Shown piece by piece: positions 27,068-35,014 of a DNA stretch of 64,000 bases. The notes beneath the pieces are model-generated. The model worked only from the letters and a program-made list of their open reading frames with translations, was not told where the DNA came from and searched no databases. The DNA is taken from the NCBI GenBank assembly GCA_018401995.1, contig JAGYJR010000001.1, forward strand, positions 65,534 through 129,533. Reading direction: 5' to 3'. Made by a program: the position numbers and the translations under genes. The stretch is from Flavobacterium sp. (GTDB lineage Bacteria > Bacteroidota > Bacteroidia > Flavobacteriales > Flavobacteriaceae). The stretch's first letter is position 1. Each line of letters starts with the position of its first letter.

Positions 27068-28193
27068 TTTGTTTTTTTAAAGTAGTATAAATTTCTAACA
27101 TTTTTTCACACAAAATTTCTTGTGTAAAAAGCAATTCGGCTCTTAATTTTGATGAAATTATTTTTTCCGTTATTTTTTCTTTATTCTCAACATTCGATAA
27201 AAACAATAGCGCATTTAATAGTTCCGTTTCATTTGTAAAAAGAAATCCGTTCGTAGCTGATTGTATTAGTTCCAATGTACCTTCAGTAGCTTTCCCTATA
27301 ATTGGACATCCTATTAACATAGCCTCAGCTGTAATTCTACCAAATGCTTCGTTGTGTGAAGCAACAATACATCCCCTTGCTTTTTTTAACAAATTTACAA
27401 TATCATTTCTATATCCTAAAAGTTGAATTCGGTGTTGTAAATTAGCTTCTTGAATTATTGCCTCAATTCGTTTTGTATTTTGTTCGTTTCCAGTACCACA
27501 AATTTTAAGAACTGTAGTATTATTTTGCTTAGAAAATGAAATAAAAGCGGAAAGCACATCATAAATTCCTTTACTCGGTAACAAAGATCCCGCAAAGATA
27601 AAGTAATCGTCTTTTTCAAAAAGTAAAGAATCGTCTGTAGTTGACAATACACCATTGTAAATAACTAATGACTCAACTAATTGAAAAAAACGCTTTACAG
27701 ATTGTGAAACACAAATAGTAATATCAGACTTTTTAAACAACTTTATGAGATTTTTCTTGCCAAAAAGAATGTTTAAACTATAGTCTATGGTCTGAAATTC
27801 TCTAACATGCCATATGTGAGGGATTTTTAACAATTTAGCCGCATAAAAACCGACTCTAATTACACCAGAATTAGAATGTATGGCATCAAAATTTCTAATT
27901 TGATGGAGCTTTACTATTAACCAGATGGTTTGCAATCTAGTAACATAATGTCGTATAAAACGATAAGGGAAAAGTAAAAAATCTTTAAATGAGGACAAGC
28001 TATAAATATCCCAATAATATCTTGAAATGTACCACTTGATTTTATTCTTTTCTAAATCATCAACTATACTACCATGATAAGGAAGTAAAACTATAAAATT
28101 GACATCATCCTTTAGTCCATCTATTATGTTAAGCATAGATTTAGGTGCGCCATAAGGAACAGAATCGTGAGATATAAAAAGAATATTTTTCAT
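27048..28193 (-). CDS. Glycosyltransferase family 4
   Basis: A 381-residue GT-B transferase. FISHDSVPYGAPKSMLNIID is the N-terminal donor/acceptor loop, and HSNSGVIRVGFYAAKLLKIP is typical of domain one. DYFIFAGSLLPSKGIYDVLS is the hinge and ASHNEAFGRITAEAMLIGCP carries the E-x7-E site. The gene follows the TupA-like gene without a gap and overlaps the WbsX gene. Donor and acceptor are unknown. Confidence 0.86.
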   Translation of the reverse strand: MKNILFISHDSVPYGAPKSMLNIIDGLKDDVNFIVLLPYHGSIVDDLEKNKIKWYISRYYWDIYSLSSFKDFLLFPYRFIRHYVTRLQTIWLIVKLHQIRNFDAIHSNSGVIRVGFYAAKLLKIPHIWHVREFQTIDYSLNILFGKKNLIKLFKKSDITICVSQSVKRFFQLVESLVIYNGVLSTTDDSLLFEKDDYFIFAGSLLPSKGIYDVLSAFISFSKQNNTTVLKICGTGNEQNTKRIEAIIQEANLQHRIQLLGYRNDIVNLLKKARGCIVASHNEAFGRITAEAMLIGCPIIGKATEGTLELIQSATNGFLFTNETELLNALLFLSNVENKEKITEKIISSKLRAELLFTQEILCEKMLEIYTTLKKQNEFSAR

Positions 28194-29129
28194 TTATTTA
28201 ATATGAAATTTTGAGCCCATTTCTAACAAATATTCATGAGTACAAACATCCATATACCCAGCTTCGGAAGTAAATGTAAATTCTCCAAAATAGGGTTTAT
28301 CATTAACTTCGTAAAAATCAATTCTAACTTGTGGAAAGCCTTTGGAAAAAACTCGACAAATTTCAACCATTTTATCAAATGATTTTGGTTTTGGCATATC
28401 ATTTTCAGATGCATTATATCCCGTTACAGCAACCATATATTCAGAATGTCTTTGCCAATTCATATCAAAATAAGCAAGAGAAGTTCCTTCCTCCGAGCGA
28501 TTAGAACATGTCCAAACGTAATGAGGTTCTCCTTCAAAACACCAAAATTTATAATCAATAAGTGAGGATGATACTTCCGTTTTATCATTAATTAATAATT
28601 CCTCGGCGATGATTAATGGTTTTATCGGAAAATAATGCGGTTCGGCTGTCATGGCACCAAATTTTAATGTAAGCCATTTTTTCAACAACTTCTTTACTTC
28701 TTTTTTATCTATTGAATTTTTATCGTTTACTATTAAAACCGTTCCAGACCCATTGTTCGATTTAAATACAAAAGAATCAGGTAGTTCATCAAAATTAATT
28801 TCATTTACATCTGACCAAACTCCATACAATTTTACTAGGATATCTGCATAACCGGAATCTTCTATAAATTTTCTAACAGCATATTTATCAGAAAGTTCAC
28901 TCCATGACTTAGTGTCTGAATTAAATTTTAACCAATTAATTTTTTCATTTAGATCTTTTGGATTATCCCAATCAATTTCTCTATTACAATAACTGTAATG
29001 AAGCATTGAAGCGAGTTTTTTGGGAAAATAAATCCCTAAAAATTTAATCCAATAGTGGTGTAACTTTCTTTTTACAAAAACTAACGGAAAAAAATATATT
29101 CTTAATTTGTCTTTTATTGAGTTATTCAT
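28194..29129 (-). CDS. TupA-like ATP-grasp protein
   Basis: About 311 residues when started at the ATG at 29129 (MNNSIKDKLRIYFFPLVFVK). A longer frame needs a GTG at 29189 and adds no conserved sequence. NPKDLNEKINWLKFNSDTKS, DKYAVRKFIED, FVFKSNNGSGT and DYKFWCFEGEPHYVW are typical of TupA-like proteins found in capsule and teichuronopeptide loci. PQVRIDFYEVNDKPYFGEFT near the end holds the ATP-grasp metal ligands. The family is thought to ligate an amino acid or similar group to a carboxyl group of the glycan. A uronic acid substrate would fit the dehydrogenases at 30.9-34.0 kb. Confidence 0.82.
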   Translation of the reverse strand: MNNSIKDKLRIYFFPLVFVKRKLHHYWIKFLGIYFPKKLASMLHYSYCNREIDWDNPKDLNEKINWLKFNSDTKSWSELSDKYAVRKFIEDSGYADILVKLYGVWSDVNEINFDELPDSFVFKSNNGSGTVLIVNDKNSIDKKEVKKLLKKWLTLKFGAMTAEPHYFPIKPLIIAEELLINDKTEVSSSLIDYKFWCFEGEPHYVWTCSNRSEEGTSLAYFDMNWQRHSEYMVAVTGYNASENDMPKPKSFDKMVEICRVFSKGFPQVRIDFYEVNDKPYFGEFTFTSEAGYMDVCTHEYLLEMGSKFHIK

Positions 29130-29213
29130 ATTTAATTCATGTACAAGAAGTTTATACTTTTCTTGAAAATTTATAACGCATTGACCCACTTTAAATAAAA
29201 AAGCTAGTCCTAC

Positions 29214-30755
29214 TTATTTTATTTTTACAAAAGTAAAAATCTTTTTTCTTAAAAAATGTATTACCAATTCTCGCTCCGAACCATTAATTCCAAAAATATA
29301 GACTGAAATCAAAATCGAGAAGAAAGAAATCATAGATGTTAATACCATTCTAAAAAGTCCAGATTCTATATTTAAAACAACTACAAGAGGTAAAATAATA
29401 GAAAACAAACAAACTATTACTGACTTTGTAATTACTTGTTGAAAATACTCATATATAGAAATATTTAACTGATTCCTAACAATGATTAACCTTGGAATAT
29501 AGGCCAACGAATAAACAACTATTAAAACAACTATAGCATACTTCGCAGAATAACCAAGGTGAAATAGTAAAAATGTAATTGGCAATGTTAAAAGAGTGAA
29601 AAGCCCCACTGAAACTTGATATTTTTTCACTTTTCCTGTTGCATGAACTAATTGTGTTAAAGGAAATTCAAAAACATTTATAATGGAATAAATCAAAATT
29701 AATTTTGTAAATCCAACCATAGAACTTTCCACATCTACTAACCACAATGAGAGCACAAAATGAGTTTCCAATATTAGAGGTAAAGAGAGTAGTAACATTA
29801 AAAAAAAAGAGAACTTTGAACTTTGAAATGCAAGCGTTTTCATATAAGTAAAATCACCTGAAGCATATGATTTAACAATTTGAGGTTTAACAGCCGAATA
29901 AAAATTATTGATAAACATAGCTATTGCCGAACTAACCCTATCCGAAATCCCTTTAGCAGCATTTAAAACTGGACCAAAAAAGAAATTGATAAGGAAACTC
30001 AATCCCTCATTATTTAATATCCCACTAATTCCCCCGAAGAAAGTCCATCCTGTATAACCCAAAATTTCCTTGAAAATTTTTTTCTCCCAAAAAAAATCAA
30101 ACGTACAACCTTCAATTTTTTTTCTGCAGTAGAGTACATAAATTGATGCTATTAAAACGGTTTGTAAAAATAACAATACACTGTATGTAATTAATTTATC
30201 ACCATCAACTACAGCTAAAAAATAAACCAATAACAACTTCAAAAAAACATCAACAATACTAACATAAGCATAAACACTCATTCGCTCAGTTGCTAGAATA
30301 GAGGCATGATAAGGAATTAGCATTAAATTAATAAGGAATGTTACTAGTGAAATTTGATAAACCACATTAGCAACCGACAATCTATTTACTGGAATATTTA
30401 GAATAGAATTAAGAAACCACAAACCGAAGGTCTCAGCTAATATGACGACAAGTATTGCTATGAAAAAATAAATCAATACATTCATACTGAATATTTTTTG
30501 AAACGATATCTTGTCTTTTTTTCCTAAAGAAAAGGACAAATAACGTTGAGTAGCGGAACTCATAGTGATACTGATAAAAGAAAAAAAGGTTACTAATCCA
30601 CTTACTAAATTATAAATCCCATAATCCATTAGCCCTAATTCTTGCAACAGTACTCGTACCGTATACAAACTAACTAACATCGTAATCAACATACGAACAT
30701 ACAACATCAAGGTGTTCTTAGCGATACGTTTGTTATTTAAATTAAGTGCATTCAT
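29214..30755 (-). CDS. wzx: Oligosaccharide-lipid flippase (Wzx-like, MOP superfamily)
   Basis: A 513-residue membrane protein with about 12 to 14 hydrophobic segments. The N-terminus NKRIAKNTLMLYVRMLITML, GLMDYGIYNLVSGLVTFFSF and SSATQRYLSFSLGK are typical of Wzx-type proteins from Bacteroidota. It would move undecaprenyl-linked repeat units to the periplasmic face, where the EpsG-like polymerase acts. A strong terminator at 30802-30821 lies just upstream, so this gene is the first of a unit that continues through the glycosyltransferases; I did not find a convincing promoter for it. Confidence 0.9.
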   Translation of the reverse strand: MNALNLNNKRIAKNTLMLYVRMLITMLVSLYTVRVLLQELGLMDYGIYNLVSGLVTFFSFISITMSSATQRYLSFSLGKKDKISFQKIFSMNVLIYFFIAILVVILAETFGLWFLNSILNIPVNRLSVANVVYQISLVTFLINLMLIPYHASILATERMSVYAYVSIVDVFLKLLLVYFLAVVDGDKLITYSVLLFLQTVLIASIYVLYCRKKIEGCTFDFFWEKKIFKEILGYTGWTFFGGISGILNNEGLSFLINFFFGPVLNAAKGISDRVSSAIAMFINNFYSAVKPQIVKSYASGDFTYMKTLAFQSSKFSFFLMLLLSLPLILETHFVLSLWLVDVESSMVGFTKLILIYSIINVFEFPLTQLVHATGKVKKYQVSVGLFTLLTLPITFLLFHLGYSAKYAIVVLIVVYSLAYIPRLIIVRNQLNISIYEYFQQVITKSVIVCLFSIILPLVVVLNIESGLFRMVLTSMISFFSILISVYIFGINGSERELVIHFLRKKIFTFVKIK

Positions 30756-30790
30756 ATTTCTCGTATTATTTCAATTTCGAAAGGGATTCA

Positions 30791-30821
30791 AAAACAAAAA
30801 AGACCGATTTTACTTTCGGTC
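30791..30821 (-). terminator. Rho-independent terminator inside the polysaccharide locus
   Basis: On the minus strand GACCGA-AAGTAAAA-TCGGTC (30802-30821) is followed by TTTTTTGTTTT. It lies after the dehydrogenase gene (ends 30885) and before the flippase start (30755), so it would separate the sugar-nucleotide genes from the assembly genes. Confidence 0.8.
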
Positions 30822-30884
30822 CAATTTTAAACTTTAAAAAAATGATATTTCAAAATCAAATCGTTTTTTGTTTCTTGCTTCCTA

Positions 30885-32189
30885 CTACAACCTTCCGTCT
30901 ATACTACCTGTTAAAATTCCTTTCACATCATAAACCACTCCGTTTTCCTTTAGCAAATCAGCAATAGCTAAAGATAAAAACGCTTTGTGAGCTACACCTA
31001 AAACAACCGCATCGTATTTAGATTCTGAAACAAGTTCAGCATGACAAGTTAAACCATATTCGTGTTTTACCTCTTCTGGGTTTGCCCAAGGATCATAAAT
31101 GGTGACTTGAGTACTATATTCTTCTAATGATTTAACAACATCTACAATTTTAGTATTTCTAACATCAGGACAATTTTCTTTAAAGGTAAATCCTAGCATT
31201 AAAATAGTTGCGCCATTTACTTTGATGTTTTTACGAATTAAAGTCTTCACTACTTGCGAAGCTACGTATTCGCCCATACTGTCATTCATACGACGACCAG
31301 CCAAAATAATTTCAGGATGATAACCTACTTCTAACGCTTTTTGAGCTAAATAATACGGATCTACTCCAATACAATGCCCACCAACTAAACCTGGTTTAAA
31401 AGGTAAGAAATTCCATTTTGTGCCCGCTGCAGCCAATACATCATGGGTATTGATATCAAGAAGATTGAAAATTTTAGCCAATTCATTCACAAATGCAATA
31501 TTGATGTCGCGCTGCGAATTCTCAATTACTTTTGCAGCTTCTGCCACTTTAATCGTGGGTGCTAAATGCGTTCCCGCAGTAATTACACTTTTATATAAGG
31601 CGTCTACTTTTTGTCCTATTTCAGGAGTTGAACCTGCAGTGACTTTTAATATTTTTTCAACGGTATGTTCTTTATCTCCTGGATTGATTCGTTCAGGAGA
31701 GTAGCCTGCAAAGAAATCTACGTTAAATTGCAATCCTGAAACACGCTCCAAAACAGGAATACAATCTTCTTCAGTTGCTCCTGGATAAACCGTAGATTCG
31801 TAAATAACAATATCCCCTTTCTTCAACACTTTACCAACCGTTTCACTTGCTTTGTAAAGCGGTGTTAAATCGGGTTTATTGTGTTTGTCAACAGGTGTTG
31901 GAACCGTAATAATATAATAATTACAATCAGCGATATCAGCTAGTTGATTAGAACAATATAATCCTTTTTCACTTGAAGATTGAGCAACCAAAACTGATTT
32001 TAGTAACTCTTTTTCTATTTCAAGTGTGACATCAATTCCTTGATTTAATTCGGATATACGTTGCTGATTTATATCAAATCCTACTACTGAAAATTTGGTA
32101 GCAAAAAGACGTGCCAAAGGCAAGCCTACATATCCAAGTCCAATAATAGCCAGACGAGGTGATGGGGTGATGGGGTGATTTTGAGACAT
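30885..32189 (-). CDS. UDP-N-acetyl-hexosamine 6-dehydrogenase (WbpO/TviB-like)
   Basis: A 434-residue NAD-dependent enzyme that oxidises C6 of UDP-GalNAc or UDP-GlcNAc to the uronic acid. IIGLGYVGLPLARLF is the NAD loop at residues 15-29, ESTVYPGATEED at 131-142 is diagnostic of WbpO/TviB, FFAGYSPERINPGDKEH follows at about 159-175, and the catalytic Cys273 is in GLVGGHCIGVDPYY. The ATG at 32189 is chosen because it overlaps the stop of the preceding gene as TAATG; an earlier ATG at 32201 is possible. Residues 5-11 (HPITPSP) come from a 9-base tandem repeat in the DNA. With the WbpP-like epimerase it should make UDP-GalNAcA. Confidence 0.92.
   Translation of the reverse strand: MSQNHPITPSPRLAIIGLGYVGLPLARLFATKFSVVGFDINQQRISELNQGIDVTLEIEKELLKSVLVAQSSSEKGLYCSNQLADIADCNYYIITVPTPVDKHNKPDLTPLYKASETVGKVLKKGDIVIYESTVYPGATEEDCIPVLERVSGLQFNVDFFAGYSPERINPGDKEHTVEKILKVTAGSTPEIGQKVDALYKSVITAGTHLAPTIKVAEAAKVIENSQRDINIAFVNELAKIFNLLDINTHDVLAAAGTKWNFLPFKPGLVGGHCIGVDPYYLAQKALEVGYHPEIILAGRRMNDSMGEYVASQVVKTLIRKNIKVNGATILMLGFTFKENCPDVRNTKIVDVVKSLEEYSTQVTIYDPWANPEEVKHEYGLTCHAELVSESKYDAVVLGVAHKAFLSLAIADLLKENGVVYDVKGILTGSIDGRL
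32158..32179. repeat. 9-base tandem repeat inside the dehydrogenase start
   Basis: GGTGATGGG is repeated about two and a half times (plus strand). On the coding strand it gives CATCACCCC units translated as HPITPSP. The unit is like the CACCCATCACC tracts in the intergenic repeats. Confidence 0.85.
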
Positions 32190-32563
32190 TAGACTTTCCA
32201 TTTTTCAGGTTCAACAATCATTTTGACTAACATTCCTAATATCATATCGTATTCTTTATATATTTTTTCGAAATTCTCTTGACTAATATAATCGCATGCT
32301 AAAGCGAAATCCAACCAAACTTGAGTTTCAGCAGCTTCAGCTTCGCAATCAGAAAGTTTGGAAACAAAATTCTTAGGATACCTTCTTTTTCGATAAGCTT
32401 CCGCCAAATTAGCACAAACCGAACGAGAACTTCTTCTTATTTGATCCGTTAAAGAAAATTTTTCTTCAGCAGGAAATGATTGGGATAATTTATAAATTTC
32501 CATAGCAACTTTAAATGCAGCCTGAAAAACACGTAAATCTTTATGAGTAGCAATCTTCGCCAT
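32189..32563 (-). CDS. Four-helix-bundle protein (23S rRNA intervening-sequence family)
   Basis: A 124-residue helical protein. LRVFQAAFKVAMEIYKLSQ, then DQIRRSSRSVCANLAEAYRK and the Glu-rich EAEAAETQVWLDFALACDYI are the family blocks. This group was first seen in 23S rRNA intervening sequences and is widespread as a free-standing gene; its function is unknown. Here it lies between two nucleotide-sugar dehydrogenase genes and its stop overlaps the start of the second one. That coupling suggests a fixed part of the locus rather than an rRNA insert. No rRNA is nearby. Confidence 0.88.
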   Translation of the reverse strand: MAKIATHKDLRVFQAAFKVAMEIYKLSQSFPAEEKFSLTDQIRRSSRSVCANLAEAYRKRRYPKNFVSKLSDCEAEAAETQVWLDFALACDYISQENFEKIYKEYDMILGMLVKMIVEPEKWKV

Positions 32564-32644
32564 TATTTACTTTTAATATTTATATTCCAAAAACCCAATC
32601 TCCTCTTCTCCAAATCTCCCTTTATCGCAACTTCCAATACTCAA

Positions 32645-34033
32645 CTAAGAACCAATAGCTTGATAAACAAAACCTATTTTTTCTAATGCTGCTTTATTTA
32701 ATAAATTTCTACCATCAAAAACAAAAGCAGGTTTTAACATACCATCATAAATTTTTTGCCAATCGTAGATTTTAAACTCGTCCCACTCTGTTAAAACGGC
32801 AATAGCATGTGCGTTTTGACACGCTTCGTAAGGATTATCAAAAACAACTAAGCCTGATTTATTTGCTTCAGACTTTCTTGTTTCTAAATAATCCAAATCA
32901 AAATACACTTGATTTTCTTCCACTTTTGGGTCATAAACCGCAATATTTGCTTGTTCACTCAATAAATCATCTGCTACATAAATAGCCGCTGACTCTCTAG
33001 TGTCATTGGTGTCTTTTTTGAAAGCCCAACCCAAAAATGCAATTTTCTTTCCTGAAACTGTATTGTATAAAGTACTGATTATATTTTTGGCAAAACGACG
33101 CTTTTGATGGTCATTCATAATAATGACTTGTTCCCAATAATCAGCCACTTCGTTTAATCCGTATGTTTTTGCAATATAAACCAAGTTTAAAATATCTTTT
33201 TGAAAACATGACCCACCAAAACCTACTGATGCTTTTAAGAATTTTGGTCCAATACGACTATCCATTCCAATAGCTCTAGCCACTTCATTTACATCAGCAC
33301 CTGTTTTTTCACATAATTCACTCAAAGCGTTGATAGAAGAAACTCGTTGCGCCAAAAAAGCATTAGCTGTTAGTTTCGATAATTCGGAAGACCAAACATT
33401 GGTGGTTAAAATTCTATCTTTTGGAACCCAATTGGCATAAACATCGACAAGTGATTGAATGGCTTTTTGGCCTTCAGGTGTAGTGTCTCCTCCAATTAAA
33501 ACACGATCAGGTGCAAATAAATCTTCAATAGCAGTTCCTTCAGCTAAAAACTCTGGATTGGATAAAATTTGGAAATTCACTCCGTTTCCGGTGTGATCTA
33601 AAATATCTTTAATCGCTTGAGCCGTTCTCACCGGTAAAGTCGACTTTTCAACAACAATTTTATCTGTTTTAGACACACGAGCAATTTGGCGCGCACATAA
33701 TTCAATATATTTTAAATCGGCTGCCATTCCTTTACCAACTCCGTATGTTTTCGTTGGTGTATTCACCGAAATAAAAATCATATCGGCTTCATCGATAGCT
33801 TTGTCAACTTCAGTAGAAAAAAATAAATTTCTGCCACGCGCTTCTGCTACTACATCACTTAATCCTGGTTCGTAAATGGGAATATTATTTACATCTTTAT
33901 CATTCCAAGCCGCAATTCTTTTTTCGTTTAAATCGACAACTGTAACTTTAATATGCGGACATTTTTGAGCAATAACTGCCATTGTTGGCCCTCCAACATA
34001 TCCTGCTCCTATACAACAAATGTTTTTAATCAT
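32645..34033 (-). CDS. ugd: UDP-glucose 6-dehydrogenase
   Basis: A 462-residue enzyme that makes UDP-glucuronate from UDP-glucose with two NAD+. [16 protein letters not shown] at residues 7-22 is the NAD loop, [11 protein letters not shown] at 128-138, [13 protein letters not shown] at 157-169, and the catalytic Cys276 is in [10 protein letters not shown]. Length and motifs resemble the animal and plant type of the enzyme rather than the shorter E. coli type; that form is also present in Bacteroidota. It lies 3 bases from the WbpP-like epimerase gene. UDP-GlcA is probably a building block of the glycan. Confidence 0.95.
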   Translation of the reverse strand: MIKNICCIGAGYVGGPTMAVIAQKCPHIKVTVVDLNEKRIAAWNDKDVNNIPIYEPGLSDVVAEARGRNLFFSTEVDKAIDEADMIFISVNTPTKTYGVGKGMAADLKYIELCARQIARVSKTDKIVVEKSTLPVRTAQAIKDILDHTGNGVNFQILSNPEFLAEGTAIEDLFAPDRVLIGGDTTPEGQKAIQSLVDVYANWVPKDRILTTNVWSSELSKLTANAFLAQRVSSINALSELCEKTGADVNEVARAIGMDSRIGPKFLKASVGFGGSCFQKDILNLVYIAKTYGLNEVADYWEQVIIMNDHQKRRFAKNIISTLYNTVSGKKIAFLGWAFKKDTNDTRESAAIYVADDLLSEQANIAVYDPKVEENQVYFDLDYLETRKSEANKSGLVVFDNPYEACQNAHAIAVLTEWDEFKIYDWQKIYDGMLKPAFVFDGRNLLNKAALEKIGFVYQAIGS

Positions 34034-34036
34034 AAC

Positions 34037-35014
34037 TTATTTTAAATTTTTCCAATACCAATCTACCGCTTCCTCTAACCCTTTCTCAAATGAATGAGAC
34101 GGAATGTATCCTAATAATTCTTCTGCTTTTTTTACACTAGCCAAAGAATGAGGAATGTCTCCTATTCTATTCGGTCCATAAACAGGGGTAATTGTAGCAA
34201 TAGTAGCATCGAATTTTGCTAAATACTTTTTTAAATTCTGCACCAATTCATTTAATGTGGTTTGGTCACCCACAGCCGTATTAAAAACGGTATGTAATGC
34301 TTTAGTATTTTCTGTAAACAAAGCCAACTCATTCATTTGAATTACATTTTCAATATAAGTAAAATCACGCGAATAATTACCATCCCCATTAATAACAGGG
34401 CTTTCCCCGCGCATCAACTGCATCACAAACTTTGGAATTACTGCGGCATAAGCGCCATTAGGGTCTTGTCTTCTTCCAAAAACATTAAAATAACGCAATC
34501 CAATAGTTGCTATCCCATACGTTTTTCCAAACACCTCAGCATACAACTCATTCACATATTTAGTAATTGCATAAGGCGACAAAGGCTTTCCAATCACATC
34601 CTCTACTTTTGGCAAAACCTCAGAATCACCATAAGTTGACGAGCTAGCTGCATACACAAAACGCTTTACTTTCGCATCTCGAGCTGCAACCAACATATTC
34701 AAAAAACCTGTTATATTCACTTCATTTGTAGTCAAAGGGTCGTTAATGGAACGAGGCACACTTCCTAAAGCCGCTTGGTGCAATACATAATCTGCGCCGT
34801 TCACCGCTTTTTTACAAGTATCCAAATCTCTAATATCGCCTTCGATCAATTGAAAATTTTCATTCACTAAAAATGAAGCAATATTTTTGTGATGTCCTGT
34901 TGAAAAATTATCCAAACAAACCACTTCAAACCCTTTTGCTAAAAAATGTTCGCAAAGATTAGAGCCAATAAAACCAGCTCCTCCAGTTACGACAAGTCTT
35001 ATTTTTTTCTCCAT
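34037..35014 (-). CDS. UDP-N-acetylglucosamine 4-epimerase (WbpP/TviC-like)
   Basis: A 325-residue extended SDR when started at the ATG at 35014 (MEKKIRLVVTGGAGFIGSN); an upstream TTG at 35035 is the alternative. GGAGFIGS is at 11-18, AASSSTYGD at 122-130 and the catalytic Tyr148 and Lys152 are in SPYAITK. GSVPRSINDPLTTNEVNITG at about 84-103 is a WbpP/TviC feature. It would convert UDP-GlcNAc to UDP-GalNAc (or the uronic forms) for the WbpO-like dehydrogenase. The start overlaps the end of the wzc gene by 16 bases, so the two are coupled. Confidence 0.9.
   Translation of the reverse strand: MEKKIRLVVTGGAGFIGSNLCEHFLAKGFEVVCLDNFSTGHHKNIASFLVNENFQLIEGDIRDLDTCKKAVNGADYVLHQAALGSVPRSINDPLTTNEVNITGFLNMLVAARDAKVKRFVYAASSSTYGDSEVLPKVEDVIGKPLSPYAITKYVNELYAEVFGKTYGIATIGLRYFNVFGRRQDPNGAYAAVIPKFVMQLMRGESPVINGDGNYSRDFTYIENVIQMNELALFTENTKALHTVFNTAVGDQTTLNELVQNLKKYLAKFDATIATITPVYGPNRIGDIPHSLASVKKAEELLGYIPSHSFEKGLEEAVDWYWKNLK

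Noticed and set aside
29130..29189. GTG start of the TupA-like gene
   Set aside because: The ATG at 29129 has a normal A/T-rich upstream context and the extra 20 residues are not family-like.
32189..32563. Reading the four-helix-bundle gene as a sign of a nearby 23S rRNA
   Set aside because: No rRNA sequence flanks it; it is a free-standing gene in the glycan locus.
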